Assembly (NCBI GenBank): GCA_023954355.1
Contig: JAMLID010000006.1
Span: 1 to 64,000 of the forward strand
DNA length: 64,000 bases
Direction: 5' to 3'
Source: Oligoflexia bacterium
Lineage (GTDB): Bacteria; Bdellovibrionota; UBA1018; CAIPTA01
Part shown: one piece after another, positions 36,663-45,429 of the stretch
Numbering within the stretch: the first letter of the stretch is position 1
How the letters are laid out: every line of letters starts with the position of its first letter
Made by a program: the position numbers and the translations under genes
Notes under the pieces: generated by a model
What the model was told of the DNA's origin: nothing
Seen by the model: the letters and a program-made list of their open reading frames with translations, nothing else
Databases searched by the model: none

Positions 36663-37604
36663 TTACTTGGCTGCCTCATGCTGCTCGGCAGGGTCAAAAT
36701 AGGCGCTCATATGGCTTTTCAGCTTCTCTAGAACTTTCACTTCTATTTGACGCGCCCGTTCTCTTGTTAAGCCAAACTGATCGGCCACCTCTTGTAAGGT
36801 CTTAGGCTCTTCGCTCATCATGCGCTCAGAAAATACGGCTCGTTCTTTCTCATTTAACGTTTTTACGAAATCACTAATATGATCACTCAAAATCTGCTTT
36901 AGCTGATTTTGAACAAGTGAGTCTTCGATGCTCTCTTGCTCGTCTACTAAAAAGTCTTTCGCTGTTGACCCACCCTCTTCACCCAGAGGTTGGTCTATAG
37001 AAAACTCTCCCCCGCGAGAAGAAAGCCGTAACGACATTTCTTTCACTTCTTTTTCTTTTACATTGAGGTTTTCAGCCAATAGTTTTGGTCCGGCCTCTAT
37101 GCCTTGAGCCTCAAGACGTTCTTTTTCTCTCATTAAGTTATAAAAAAGTTTCTTCTGTGCTTGTGTCGTGCCGATCTTCACAAGGCGAAAGTTATCGAGC
37201 AAAAATTTTAGAATATAGGAGCGAATCCACCACGAAGCATAATACGAAAGTCTTGTCCCCTTATAGGGGTCATAGTTCGATACGGCCTTCATTAATCCCA
37301 CATTGCCTTCTTGAATGAGATCAAGAACGTTATTGTAGGTAGAGCGATATTCCATGGCGATCTTCACCACAAGCCGCAAGTTGGCGGTAACCAGACGTTT
37401 TGCCAATTCAACATCACCGGTTTCTCGAAAAAGCTGCGCAATTTTTTGCTGTTCTTCTGGGTCAATCAACTCATAACGACTGACTTCTTCGATATACCTT
37501 TTGAGAGGATCAGTTACGCTGAGGCTTCCCTTTTGCGGTTTTACAAGCGCCTTTTGCCCAACAACTGCTGGCAAGTGACTCTTATTTTCTTCTTTCTTTT
37601 TCAT
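36663..37604 (-). CDS. rpoH: RNA polymerase sigma factor, RpoH (sigma-32) type
   Basis: 313 residues. Region 2: LVTANLRLVVKIAMEYR, NVLDLIQEGNVGLMKAVSNY and YASWWIRSYI. The RpoH-box-like QKKLFYNLMREKERLE follows region 2.4 and distinguishes RpoH from RpoD. Region 4 has the HTH TLQEVADQFGLTRERARQIE. There is no long region-1 or non-conserved insert, so it is not the primary sigma. The expected regulon is heat shock; in this lineage the exact role is not established by sequence. Confidence 0.85.
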   Translation of the reverse strand: MKKKEENKSHLPAVVGQKALVKPQKGSLSVTDPLKRYIEEVSRYELIDPEEQQKIAQLFRETGDVELAKRLVTANLRLVVKIAMEYRSTYNNVLDLIQEGNVGLMKAVSNYDPYKGTRLSYYASWWIRSYILKFLLDNFRLVKIGTTQAQKKLFYNLMREKERLEAQGIEAGPKLLAENLNVKEKEVKEMSLRLSSRGGEFSIDQPLGEEGGSTAKDFLVDEQESIEDSLVQNQLKQILSDHISDFVKTLNEKERAVFSERMMSEEPKTLQEVADQFGLTRERARQIEVKVLEKLKSHMSAYFDPAEQHEAAK

Positions 37605-37781
37605 ACCTTAGAAGGCACTCCTCATAACTATCTTAGAAATCGCTCTGGACAATCTACTATATACGTAACCTACATTGAAGGGGCATATTTCTCTTTCTGT
37701 AGTGCAATCTTTACGAGAGAAAATAACACGAAGCAATATTTTCATTTGACTCACAGCAATAATTTTAATAAGTTCGCGCCT

Positions 37782-38834
37782 ATGAATCGCTCATTTCTAT
37801 TTTCTATCGGGATTATCACTCTTACCTTGCCCATCTTGGCTGTGGCAAACTCTGGGGGAAAAACAGCCAACGGATGTACGTATTCGATCATCAACGGAAA
37901 ATACCTATACACCTGTGCTGGGGAAAAAATTTCAAACACTCAGTCAGACCAAATCGTAACCTCTTATTCTTCTGTTCCTGTACGAGAGAATCCAGAGGCT
38001 GCAGCACCTAGCCGAGTAGTTGTAGAGCAAAAAACTGTCAGCTCTATTGATCCTAATCAGGGACCACAATTTGACGAAACAATGAATCGTTCACAGATGG
38101 AAGCCTATGTGAATAGAGTCACCAAATCATCTAGAGCAACAGATAAGCTTATCGATGCTACTTTTTTTGGCATACGTGCAAATACTTTTTCGAATAATAA
38201 AATCGCCTCATCGGGAGTGGGATTTGGTTTGACAGCGGGAACGAACTTAGATGAGTTCTTCGCTGTCGAACTAGCTTACGCCTTCTCCAAACAAGACATA
38301 AACCTTGGACTTAGCAATAGAGGCTTTGACCCAAATCAAAACTCTACTACAACTGTGAAATCAGGTAACGACACGAGCCTAACGAATCATTTGATTAGCA
38401 CTGAAATCCAGGCGCACCTTACAGACGTAACCAAAAAACTTCGCCCTTATTTAGGCGCAGGCTTTGGTTGGAGAATTTCTAAGCTAAAAGAAAAAGCGAA
38501 TAGTTCATCAAACAACAATAATTCATTTGGTGGAGTGATGATGAACCAAAGCCAAAACCTAGGTGTTCTAAAGCAATCTAGCTTTGGTGCACTTGCCAGC
38601 GCTGGAGCCAAATTCAGAGCCTCTAAAGTAATGACATTACAAGTGGGATTTCAGTATTTCATACCTGTTGTTCGCCAATCTGCTCTCTTAGAAACAGAAA
38701 CCACGAACAGCAATGGACAGGGATTAAATAACGGATTTTCATTGGCTCCGCCTAGTCGATTAGCCGAAGGTGATAGTAATGTAACAAGTGCCAGTCAGTA
38801 CCAAATTTTTGGAGGATTGCTCTTCTCTTTCTAA
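37782..38834 (+). CDS. Outer-membrane beta-barrel protein
   Basis: 350 residues from the ATG at 37782, which starts a signal peptide (NRSFLFSIGIITLTLPILAV); the frame is open further upstream, over the rpoH 5' end, without coding character. An N-terminal Cys-bearing segment (CTYSIINGKYLYTCAG) and a Ser/Pro-rich linker lead into an 8-strand-like barrel (about 150-350) with alternating strands (VGFGLTAGTNLDEFFAVELA, YLGAGFGWRISK, MTLQVGFQYFIPVV) and a terminal Phe. Opacity/OmpA-like porin fold inferred. No ribosome site seen. Confidence 0.7.
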   Translation: MNRSFLFSIGIITLTLPILAVANSGGKTANGCTYSIINGKYLYTCAGEKISNTQSDQIVTSYSSVPVRENPEAAAPSRVVVEQKTVSSIDPNQGPQFDETMNRSQMEAYVNRVTKSSRATDKLIDATFFGIRANTFSNNKIASSGVGFGLTAGTNLDEFFAVELAYAFSKQDINLGLSNRGFDPNQNSTTTVKSGNDTSLTNHLISTEIQAHLTDVTKKLRPYLGAGFGWRISKLKEKANSSSNNNNSFGGVMMNQSQNLGVLKQSSFGALASAGAKFRASKVMTLQVGFQYFIPVVRQSALLETETTNSNGQGLNNGFSLAPPSRLAEGDSNVTSASQYQIFGGLLFSF

Positions 38835-39011
38835 AGAATCTGATAATAAGAGTCGGTTAATTTTTATAAACCATTGAAATATATAGTGAAAATTTGCCGT
38901 CTTGAGTGCTGCCCCCTACCTTTGGTATGGTAGTCTTAAGCCGATGGGCCTTTTATTAGGGATGAGAAAAGTGCAGAAACAATTGGTGGATTTAGGAGAT
39001 ATAGAAGCAAA

Positions 39012-39236
39012 ATGAGTAGTATTAGTCCTGTAACGGGCGTAATTGAAGAACACGAAGTAATTATCGATTTTGGTCAGTATGAAGGGAAGTCCGTAGATCA
39101 AATCAAAGCGGTAGACCCTGATCTTTACAATCAATTAGTTCAAGAAAAAGAAAACGACAATATCGCAATTCGAAGAAATAAAGACAAAACCTTTCGTCTT
39201 TATATGAATCCACTATTAGCACGTTCTAATAACTAA
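39012..39236 (+). CDS. Small conserved-looking protein, unknown function
   Basis: 74 residues. The central VIIDFGQYEGKSVDQIKAVD, followed by DLYNQLVQEKEN, resembles the short fold found at the start of exonuclease-associated DUF3820-like proteins (FGKYKGxxxxxI...DxxYxxWL). Weak recognition. No signal peptide. The ribosome site is weak (GGAGAT about 15 bases upstream). Confidence 0.55.
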   Translation: MSSISPVTGVIEEHEVIIDFGQYEGKSVDQIKAVDPDLYNQLVQEKENDNIAIRRNKDKTFRLYMNPLLARSNN

Positions 39237-39292
39237 AAATTTAAACTTGGCCTTCTGTAGCTATATTGAAGGTCGAGTCGTTTTTGGCCTTT

Positions 39293-40132
39293 TCAATACC
39301 GATATGTGCCTTGAGCGATGACTTTTGAGGGTCCACTCAAGTACGCTTTTCGTCCCCGAAATTCTACGACAAGATCAAATTGATTCATCTTAATCGTAAA
39401 CAGATCTTTCATCGTTTTTTCTCTTAATAAGCAGGCAACGGCAACGGCTCCGCTACCGCAAGAAAGAGTTGGCCCAGCACCTCTTTCCCAGGTTTCGACT
39501 CTTGCGACTACTTGGTTTTTTTGAATTTTCCAGTCACGCACGAATTCTACATTTGTTTTCTTAGGAAACTTCTTATGTGACTCAATAACAGGCCCGAATC
39601 TCAGATAAGAAAAATCTTTTTTCGCTTTCCATTCTGCGTTTTTTCCGCCCATGAGAATAATAGCGTGGGGGTTGCCTGCGTTCACTCGATAAAAGGCAAT
39701 TTTTTCTTTCAGGGCTAGAAGTGACTCATGAGACTCTACCTTGGGTTCGCCCAAGCAAAAGGCATAACCGAGCCCCTTTTTTTCTCCCTCACAGAAGCGC
39801 CCACTTACCTTGAGTTGCAGTTTTTCAGCATCAGAAACCCAGCCCTCTTGTTTGGCTAGAAAAAGAAACGAACGCGCCCCATTGGCACACATTTCTGCCG
39901 AACTGCCGTCGGAGTTCCAAATTTTTATTTCTAAAAAATCTAAAGATACGATCTCTAAAAACTGGTCGCAGCCGATTCCCAAGCGACGATCTGCCATACC
40001 GCACAAAAACTGGCTCTTTTTTGAGCCCTTTAGGGGAAGATCTTTGCCAAAAAAAACGATCATATCGTTACCAGCCCCTTCGATCTTATAAAAAGGCAAA
40101 CGGATTTCTTGCGTTAATCGCTCTTTTCTCAT
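39293..40132 (-). CDS. dapF: Diaminopimelate epimerase
   Basis: Converts LL- to meso-diaminopimelate for lysine and peptidoglycan synthesis. 279 residues. FYKIEGAGNDMIVF start motif, first catalytic Cys in MCANGARSF, second in TLSCGSGAVAVA; the family's usual CGNGxR is CANGAR here. NAGNPHAIIL and ERGAGPTLSCG are also typical. Single gene upstream of tRNA-Arg on the opposite strand. Confidence 0.95.
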   Translation of the reverse strand: MRKERLTQEIRLPFYKIEGAGNDMIVFFGKDLPLKGSKKSQFLCGMADRRLGIGCDQFLEIVSLDFLEIKIWNSDGSSAEMCANGARSFLFLAKQEGWVSDAEKLQLKVSGRFCEGEKKGLGYAFCLGEPKVESHESLLALKEKIAFYRVNAGNPHAIILMGGKNAEWKAKKDFSYLRFGPVIESHKKFPKKTNVEFVRDWKIQKNQVVARVETWERGAGPTLSCGSGAVAVACLLREKTMKDLFTIKMNQFDLVVEFRGRKAYLSGPSKVIAQGTYRY

Positions 40133-40208
40133 AAAAACTTTCTACCATTAGTTTTGATTGGCACAGAAAGAAAATCTTTCTGCTTATGCTTATCAAAACA
40201 AACTCGCG

Positions 40209-40285
40209 GGAGCCGTAGCTCAGTTGGATAGAGCATCTGCCTTCTAAGCAGAGGGTCACAGGTTCGAATCCTGTCGGCTCCGCCA
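40209..40285 (+). tRNA. tRNA-Arg (TCT)
   Basis: 77-nt cloverleaf: acceptor GGAGCCG/CGGCTCC, D-arm with AGCTCAGTTGGATAGAGC, anticodon stem TCTGC/GCAGA with loop CTTCTAA (anticodon TCT), T-arm ACAGGTTCGAATCCTGT, and an encoded GCCA end. Its 3' end is the left attachment site of the island that follows. Confidence 0.96.
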
Positions 40286-40287
40286 AA
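40270..40287 (+). repeat. attL: left 18-bp direct repeat of the tRNA-Arg island
   Basis: The 18 bases covering the end of the T-stem, acceptor and CCA of tRNA-Arg (CCTGTCGGCTCCGCCAAA) recur exactly at 52093-52110. An integrase gene starts its coding region just inside the left copy. Confidence 0.88.
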
Positions 40288-40289
40288 CT

Positions 40290-41522
40290 TCAAGAACGCC
40301 CTGAATCTTCAGGGCTTTTTTTTTGAGAAATCAGCTGTACGCGATTTTGTACGCGATTTCGATTTTTTTCGTCACTTTCTTTCAAGGCAAGATCAAAAAC
40401 CGCAGCTGTTTTTTCTGCGGTTCCTGAACTTAAAAGCGCAATGGCTTTTGCGTATTTTTCCGTAATGTCTCTACTCTTATGACCTAGACTTGCTTGCACA
40501 CTAGAGAGGTCTCTCGTGGCCGACAAGGCGATGGTTGCATATGTATGTCGACAGATATGGGTAGACCTCCATGGAAGTTTTAATGCTTTAAAACCTGCAT
40601 TAAAGGCAGATTGAATCGCATTGTATTTTAACAACTCTCCATTTTGGTTTTTAAATACGGGGCCAGTGCCACCTTCTTCTTTTAGCTTTCTATCCAAAAG
40701 CTCAATTAAGATTTCGGGTAAAACGATGCTTCGAGTAGATTCATCGGTCTTGGTTGTATCTTGGAGTTCTGGTTTTCTTGTCCAATGATCCCAAAAAATG
40801 GTGCGAGAAATTCGCACCAATCGCATTTTTAGGTCAACACAATCCCAATGTAGAGCCGTTGCTTCACCTACTCGACAGCCTGTTAAGATCATGAAAGTTG
40901 CAAGCTCCCAATACACAGGATTTTTATATCTTTTCAGCCAGTCAATCCAATTTCGTACATCATCAGGACGCACGAAATAATCTGGCCTACGAGATTGAAT
41001 CCTTTTGTATTTGGCTTTTTCTCGATGGCGCTTTGTGATCTGCACCACAAAACTTGCATCGATATAGTTACGATACCAGTTCAAAATAACGGAAAGAGTT
41101 TTTAACTCGTGAGTAAAACTCTTTCGCCATTTATGACTTGCTGTTGGATGCTCGATTAACCAATCTAACCAAAGATCAATAATCTCGGCATCAATATCGC
41201 GTATCTTATGTTTTGCTAAAACCCCTTCTTGAAAATACGGCAACCTTGCTTCATAGGCTTGTACCGTAGCTTTTCGGTTTCGTTTTTTTGACCACTCAAA
41301 ATATTTTTCCAAACACTCTGAGAATAGGAGTTCTTTCGCAAAGACCTTTTTTGGATCGTGCAACTTTAAGACTTTGTCTTTCATTTCATCGTGCCATCTA
41401 TAGGCTTCGGCTTTGGTATCAAAAGTTTTCCCTTTGAGCCTTGCGCCCTTGGCCCAGATTTCTGCACGATAAACGGAAATTCGCTTTCCCTTTCGTTTGC
41501 GAATACGTTTCGTTACTGACAT
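40290..41522 (-). CDS. Tyrosine recombinase (island integrase)
   Basis: 410 residues from the ATG at 41522, which has AGGAGAG upstream; a start at 41549 is also open. N-terminal Lys/Arg-rich arm-binding-like region (VTKRIRKRKGKRISVYRAEI), SAM-like core-binding domain (about 60-170), catalytic domain with TGCRVGEATALHWD (Arg), THICRHTYATIAL (HxxR), LGHKSRDITEKYAKA (His and Tyr nucleophile). It mobilises the 11.8-kb island at tRNA-Arg. Its stop codon lies 5 bases from the tRNA end. The 3' end of the gene contains two ACGCGATT copies. It overlaps the excisionase-like gene by 10 bases. Confidence 0.95.
   Translation of the reverse strand: MSVTKRIRKRKGKRISVYRAEIWAKGARLKGKTFDTKAEAYRWHDEMKDKVLKLHDPKKVFAKELLFSECLEKYFEWSKKRNRKATVQAYEARLPYFQEGVLAKHKIRDIDAEIIDLWLDWLIEHPTASHKWRKSFTHELKTLSVILNWYRNYIDASFVVQITKRHREKAKYKRIQSRRPDYFVRPDDVRNWIDWLKRYKNPVYWELATFMILTGCRVGEATALHWDCVDLKMRLVRISRTIFWDHWTRKPELQDTTKTDESTRSIVLPEILIELLDRKLKEEGGTGPVFKNQNGELLKYNAIQSAFNAGFKALKLPWRSTHICRHTYATIALSATRDLSSVQASLGHKSRDITEKYAKAIALLSSGTAEKTAAVFDLALKESDEKNRNRVQNRVQLISQKKSPEDSGRS
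40298..40324 (+). terminator. Rho-independent terminator after tRNA-Arg
   Basis: GCCCTGAA-TC-TTCAGGGC followed by nine T on the plus strand. It terminates tRNA-Arg and lies inside the 3' end of the integrase gene, so it was supplied by the island. Confidence 0.85.
40339..40358 (+). repeat. Left-end paired ACGCGATT repeats (candidate integrase arm sites)
   Basis: ACGCGATT at 40339-40346 and 40351-40358, period 12. The same octamer pair with the same 12-base period and orientation occurs at 51958-51977 near the other end of the island. Confidence 0.55.
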
Positions 41523-41791
41523 GGTTGTCTCTCCTTTTCTGCCAACCACACCTCTAAACTTTCTCTTCGAAACCTGGTCTTACCGCCAATGCGTAAATAT
41601 GGAAGCCTACGCATCGCCACCCAGTTCCGAATCGTTTGAGGTCGTAACCCCAACGCATCCGCTAGTTCCTCTACTGTCATTAACTTTTCAAAGAACAATT
41701 CCTTTCTTATTTCTATGCTATTTTTAAAATTCCTTCTACTTTCTAAACTCTCTTTCTCTTCTAAATTTTCTATTTTTTTATTCGTATTCAT
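41513..41791 (-). CDS. Excisionase/AlpA-like DNA-binding protein
   Basis: 92 residues. A charged N-terminal 38 residues precede a MerR-like winged helix: LMTVEELADALGLRPQTIRNW, then RRLPYLRIGGKTRFRRESLEVWL. This pattern is typical of Xis/AlpA proteins that bend DNA for excision or activate an integrase. Overlaps the integrase start, so it is translated in the same operon. Hairpins occupy the upstream region. Confidence 0.85.
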   Translation of the reverse strand: MNTNKKIENLEEKESLESRRNFKNSIEIRKELFFEKLMTVEELADALGLRPQTIRNWVAMRRLPYLRIGGKTRFRRESLEVWLAEKERQPCQ

Positions 41792-41829
41792 TTCTTTTCC
41801 CCTAAAAGGCCGCCCGCTTGAGTCCCGAC

Positions 41830-41876
41830 TTTCTGACTACTCTTCACCACCTATGTGGGGGGAGAGTAGTCAGAAA
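41830..41876. repeat. 14-bp inverted repeat upstream of the excisionase-integrase operon
   Basis: TTTCTGACTACTCT (41830-41843) and AGAGTAGTCAGAAA (41863-41876) are perfectly complementary. The 19-base loop has an inner CCAC/GTGG. It lies about 40 bases upstream of the excisionase start. Operator, attenuator or recombination feature possible. The rest of the 330-base gap 41792-42121 holds the terminator at 41974 and the hairpin at 42069. Confidence 0.7.
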
Positions 41877-41973
41877 GAAAAAGAGGGACGAAATAAGGGC
41901 GGCAGAAATTGCTAAATCTTTGAAATCTAAATTCTAAATTTCGTTTTTCTCTCTAAACGTGGCGAATGAAATA

Positions 41974-41998
41974 ACGCCCCTCTAAAGGGGTGTTTTTT
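41974..41998 (+). terminator. Hairpin with T-run in the island intergenic region
   Basis: ACGCCCCT-CTAA-AGGGGTGT followed by TTTTT on the plus strand. It is well formed as a terminator although no plus-strand gene ends here, so it may serve an unannotated short RNA or block read-through. Confidence 0.6.
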
Positions 41999-42068
41999 GT
42001 TTCCCTTGTGCGCCTACATGGACACACTTTTCTATTTCTTTAGCCTTTGCAAAAAAGTTTTCCCAATG

Positions 42069-42104
42069 TTCGATTGCAAAATTGTTGGTGGTTTTGCAAT
42101 CGAA
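42069..42104. repeat. 13-bp inverted repeat after the gene at 42122
   Basis: TTCGATTGCAAAA (42069-42081) and TTTTGCAATCGAA (42092-42104) are exact complements with a 10-base loop. It lies 17 bases downstream of the minus-strand stop at 42122, so probably an mRNA-end hairpin; no clear T-run follows. Confidence 0.65.
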
Positions 42105-42121
42105 TCTAAACCCGTTTTTTG

Positions 42122-43771
42122 CTAATTATAGATACCACTCCACTCGACAACGGTGAGTCCATCACGTTTGAATTTTGTGGGTTTTGGTGGTTCTGGAATA
42201 ATCTTATATTCAGAGAGCGCGTATGCCCTCATATGAACTCGTAAGTAGCTTTTTGGCTTTGGAGTAATCTCTAATGGGCAAATATCATCTACCCAAGTTT
42301 GCGGCAAAATCTCAATTTGATAAAAAGGCGCAGTACTAAGCTTTGGAACCCAATACTTCATAAATTCTTTGGTTTCTGTTTCGTTAAGACCATATTCGGG
42401 TAGGATTTTTTGAAGTAAGCCTTCAACTTCGTTGGAACGAACCACCCAACCTTGATCGTATGGTGGTATATGACCTGCAAAACCCTCCCAAAATAAAGTG
42501 TTGTAGTAGCGGTTATTATCTAAGTTTTTGAGTTTTTTATTTGGCTCTACGAGTATGTCCCAACTGTTATTGTACTTAGGATATGAAGCCGTAAGCTTCA
42601 AATGACTACAAAGCTTAATGTTCATTTGTGTTTTTTTGTCGGAATAGATGTAAATGAGGGGTTCTGCCATAGCAGGTATATGATACAGTCTTTTGGCATA
42701 CACCTGGACTCTACTTAATGCATCTTTTGCAAATAACAAAGGATTTAACTTCTGATAATCTTCAAACGTTAATTTTTCAATTTCAGGAACGTCCATATAT
42801 AAAGACTTTGAATATGTTTTATTTAGCGCCTCTTCGATTCTTTCTAAATAGCCATCATACATTTTTTTAAAAGCATCTTTGTTCGCAGATTTAATTTCTA
42901 ACCAAGTTGAGTCACCAGATAGTAGTGATAAATTCTTTTCTTCAACTCCCAGCTTTTTGCCTAAAACATCCAGATAACCAATGAAAAAATATCCTGGTTT
43001 TTTAAAACTTAAATCAGGCTCAACAGAAACTAGAGTATGATCTGGCAAGACAACAGCTGCTTTTCGATCTCTAATATAAAATGTTCCAGCAATTGGATCT
43101 TCGGCAAATTTGCTGTAGTCGTTTATACTGACATTTTTTGCTATTTCTAAGTAGTCCGTTTTCTTTTTGGAAAAAGTGATTTTTTCTTTTTTCTCATTTA
43201 CCAAGGTAGCCTGCTCACCAAAAGCATACTTATCGTAATCAGCATTAGGATCGTAAGCCCATTTTTTCTTTAACTTTTCTGCTAAAAGATTAGAGATACT
43301 ACGTGAGCTGCTATTGGCAGAAAATAATTTATCACCTTGCTCAATCAATCTAAAATTCCAATTACATGAGTCACTATTTTGAACGGCCGCCGAATAAATC
43401 AAATCTGGCTTCTCCTGATATTCACTAAACTCAGTGGCTAAAATAGAAATATCTTCTACAAGTGAAGGCTTATTTGGACAATCAGGATCAAGGACATTAC
43501 CTAAATAAATTATTGATCCCTTACAGTTACCTTGAGTAACTTTTCCAACCCTATAGACACTAGCTGCATCAGGGTAGTCTTCGCCCCCATCTTCTTTTTT
43601 GAATGAAGCAACTAAAATGGGTTCTTTTTCAAATTCTAAAAATTCTTTCCAGTTTTTAAATTTACTAAAATCACATGTGAATACTGGCTTTTCTACTTTA
43701 GATGCCTCTTCAGCTAACAGAGTGAGTGGCAACAAAAAACAGACTCCTAATAAAACAGATTGTTTAATCAT
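42122..43771 (-). CDS. Large exported protein of island, unknown function
   Basis: 549 residues with a signal peptide (MIKQSVLLGVCFLLPLTLLA). The mature part is mixed alpha/beta, rich in Lys, Tyr and Asp, with Cys near CDFSKF, CKGSII, DPDCPNK and DSCNW that could form disulphides. I do not recognise a domain. It is one of two large exported proteins in this island (the other at 49967), suggesting surface-related cargo. Confidence 0.6.
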   Translation of the reverse strand: MIKQSVLLGVCFLLPLTLLAEEASKVEKPVFTCDFSKFKNWKEFLEFEKEPILVASFKKEDGGEDYPDAASVYRVGKVTQGNCKGSIIYLGNVLDPDCPNKPSLVEDISILATEFSEYQEKPDLIYSAAVQNSDSCNWNFRLIEQGDKLFSANSSSRSISNLLAEKLKKKWAYDPNADYDKYAFGEQATLVNEKKEKITFSKKKTDYLEIAKNVSINDYSKFAEDPIAGTFYIRDRKAAVVLPDHTLVSVEPDLSFKKPGYFFIGYLDVLGKKLGVEEKNLSLLSGDSTWLEIKSANKDAFKKMYDGYLERIEEALNKTYSKSLYMDVPEIEKLTFEDYQKLNPLLFAKDALSRVQVYAKRLYHIPAMAEPLIYIYSDKKTQMNIKLCSHLKLTASYPKYNNSWDILVEPNKKLKNLDNNRYYNTLFWEGFAGHIPPYDQGWVVRSNEVEGLLQKILPEYGLNETETKEFMKYWVPKLSTAPFYQIEILPQTWVDDICPLEITPKPKSYLRVHMRAYALSEYKIIPEPPKPTKFKRDGLTVVEWSGIYN

Positions 43772-44137
43772 TAAAATTCCCTTCGACGTGAAATAATTTT
43801 AGAGGCAGGTCGTTATTTTTCACAAGTAGTTAAATGTGGTTAGTTTTTCTTAAATTCAGTGCCTCTATTTTTTAAGACTCTATCGAGTCCTCATAATAGA
43901 TACTGGAAGATCTATGCCAATTGCGATGGTAGGGATAAATAATTGAAATCAATGAGTGAGGGCTATTTGAGTGAGTCTCATTTCGTGAGACTATGAGACT
44001 GGAGTTTCAAAAAAAAGGATACGGATAATTCTGAAATCAGATAGAGAATGAAAAATTTAAAATCGGAAATAGAAATAAACTTATTATCGCAAGAGCTCGG
44101 GTAGCATGTTCCTACAAAAATGCCTAAGAAGTAGGAA
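43772..44137. other. A/T-rich intergenic stretch in island
   Basis: 366 bases between a minus-strand gene start and a small plus-strand gene. I see short palindromes (AGTCTCA...TGAGACT at 43974-43992 and GACTC-TATC-GAGTC near 43878) and the expected promoters for both directions, but no convincing coding region or RNA gene. Confidence 0.4.
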
Positions 44138-44302
44138 ATGGTTTTGAAAGGTAAAAAGAAATATATATTTATATTTTTAATCGTATTGACTTTATTGATT
44201 GTATTACGAATAAGTATCAAGAGAATGGGTGGAGTTCACCCATGTGAAAAAGAAACATTCCCCGATGGAATAATACCTAAGGATTGCTTATCAAAAAAAT
44301 GA
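44138..44302 (+). CDS. Small single-pass membrane protein (54 aa)
   Basis: 54 residues: basic start MVLKGKKK, a long hydrophobic helix (YIFIFLIVLTLLIVL), then RISIKRMGG and a short extracytoplasmic-type tail with two Cys (CEKETFPDG and PKDCLSKK). It is preceded by TAGGAA and its stop overlaps the next start (ATGA). Small size makes this a moderate call; the overlapping partner of similar type supports it. Confidence 0.45.
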   Translation: MVLKGKKKYIFIFLIVLTLLIVLRISIKRMGGVHPCEKETFPDGIIPKDCLSKK

Positions 44303-44427
44303 TCGTTATTTTAGGCATTGCTTTAATAGTTATTTTAGGTTGCACCTATTTTATATACGATGTTAAAAAAGGAGCAGGAATTACAAATATCGAGTCAGGT
44401 GATAAATTACCAACTCAACCGCAATGA
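44299..44427 (+). CDS. Tiny membrane protein or lipoprotein (42 aa)
   Basis: 42 residues starting in a 4-base ATGA overlap with the preceding small gene. MIVILGIALIVILGC is a hydrophobic segment ending in a lipobox-like LxGC, then YFIYDVKKGAG and a polar tail. It could be a minimal lipoprotein or a holin-, entry-exclusion- or lysis-like peptide. Twenty-five bases before the HNH-like gene. Confidence 0.4.
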   Translation: MIVILGIALIVILGCTYFIYDVKKGAGITNIESGDKLPTQPQ

Positions 44428-44451
44428 CCGTTGTGTACCCCATGAGAAAAA

Positions 44452-45270
44452 ATGGTTTGCCGAGCAAAAAAGAGAAGAGCTAAAAAACTAATCCTAAAGT
44501 CATCAAACACTAAAAAAACACATGATTTATGTCTCCCATACCTTGAAATCACTCAAATGATAGGTGATTCGAATAAAACGGTAAAAGATTGCTACGCAAA
44601 TAATTTGGGATTTTGCGCAGGTAACATCTCAAGGGAACATTATATATCTAAAGCAATATTAGAAAAATTTGTGTACGTAAACTCTAACGGTATTCCATGG
44701 ATACCTGGTGAAAATAAAAAGTTATCCGCAGATGCACTTACCACAAAATGCCTTTGCAGATTCCACAATGCATACTTGGCTCCACTCGATGATTTTTCTG
44801 AAAAATTCTTTACACAAGCACTGAACTTTTTAAGCGAAGACTCAACTGCTACCATAATATATGGACCGGCTCTTGAACGATATATTTTAAAAATTTTATA
44901 TGGGATGCTAGGTACTGGCCGACTAAAAAACAAGAAGGGAGAAATCCTCACCGCTTCCGACTTAGATATTAAGTGGCTTCATTGTTTATTTGGATTACAG
45001 AGCTTTCCAAAAGGAACAGGACTCTATGTAAATTTTCAGGAAGGGACAATTATTACAATCGAAAAGAAGATGGACGTATCAATTCTCGAAATCGATGATA
45101 GGATAGGAGGAATTCGCATAAGTATCTGTGGAATCGAGTTTTATCTATCCTTAGTACCAAAAGAAGTTGGATTTTCATCTGAAAATTCTAATTTTAAGAA
45201 TATTTTATATAGACCAAATAAACTTGCTAATACTAGTAACAAATCGGAAATAATATTTTTCTGGGATTGA
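44452..45270 (+). CDS. HNH-nuclease-like protein
   Basis: 272 residues. The stretch NISREHYISKAIL (about residue 61), then TKCLCRFHNAYLAPLD (about residue 97), fits the reduced HNH pattern of defence-type nucleases: a first His block, Cys-x-x-x-His-Asn, then a Leu-Asp helix; a Cys-bearing LGFCAGN precedes it. The rest is helical with no other motif I know. If catalytic, it would cut DNA or RNA. The neighbouring gene at 45430 may be a second nuclease-like protein in the same island, so a defence role is possible. Confidence 0.5.
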   Translation: MVCRAKKRRAKKLILKSSNTKKTHDLCLPYLEITQMIGDSNKTVKDCYANNLGFCAGNISREHYISKAILEKFVYVNSNGIPWIPGENKKLSADALTTKCLCRFHNAYLAPLDDFSEKFFTQALNFLSEDSTATIIYGPALERYILKILYGMLGTGRLKNKKGEILTASDLDIKWLHCLFGLQSFPKGTGLYVNFQEGTIITIEKKMDVSILEIDDRIGGIRISICGIEFYLSLVPKEVGFSSENSNFKNILYRPNKLANTSNKSEIIFFWD

Positions 45271-45429
45271 TACACTTGAGGTTTTAAATTGAATACAGTG
45301 AAAATATGGCCTACATGCATTAAATGACTAAAGTTAACCTAAATTCAATCACTACAAAAACATAGAGAATGCTTAGAGGAAAAAGGCTAAATAAAACTAC
45401 AAATGAAATGACATGGATAACGAAGTAAT

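Noticed and set aside
38936..38946. GCCGATGG upstream of 39012 as a sigma-28 -10
   Set aside because: The -35 position reads CTTT and the -10 deviates at two positions.
43978..44220. 80-codon minus-strand open frame
   Set aside because: Overlaps the better supported 54-residue gene on the other strand, has no ribosome site and an A/T-driven composition.
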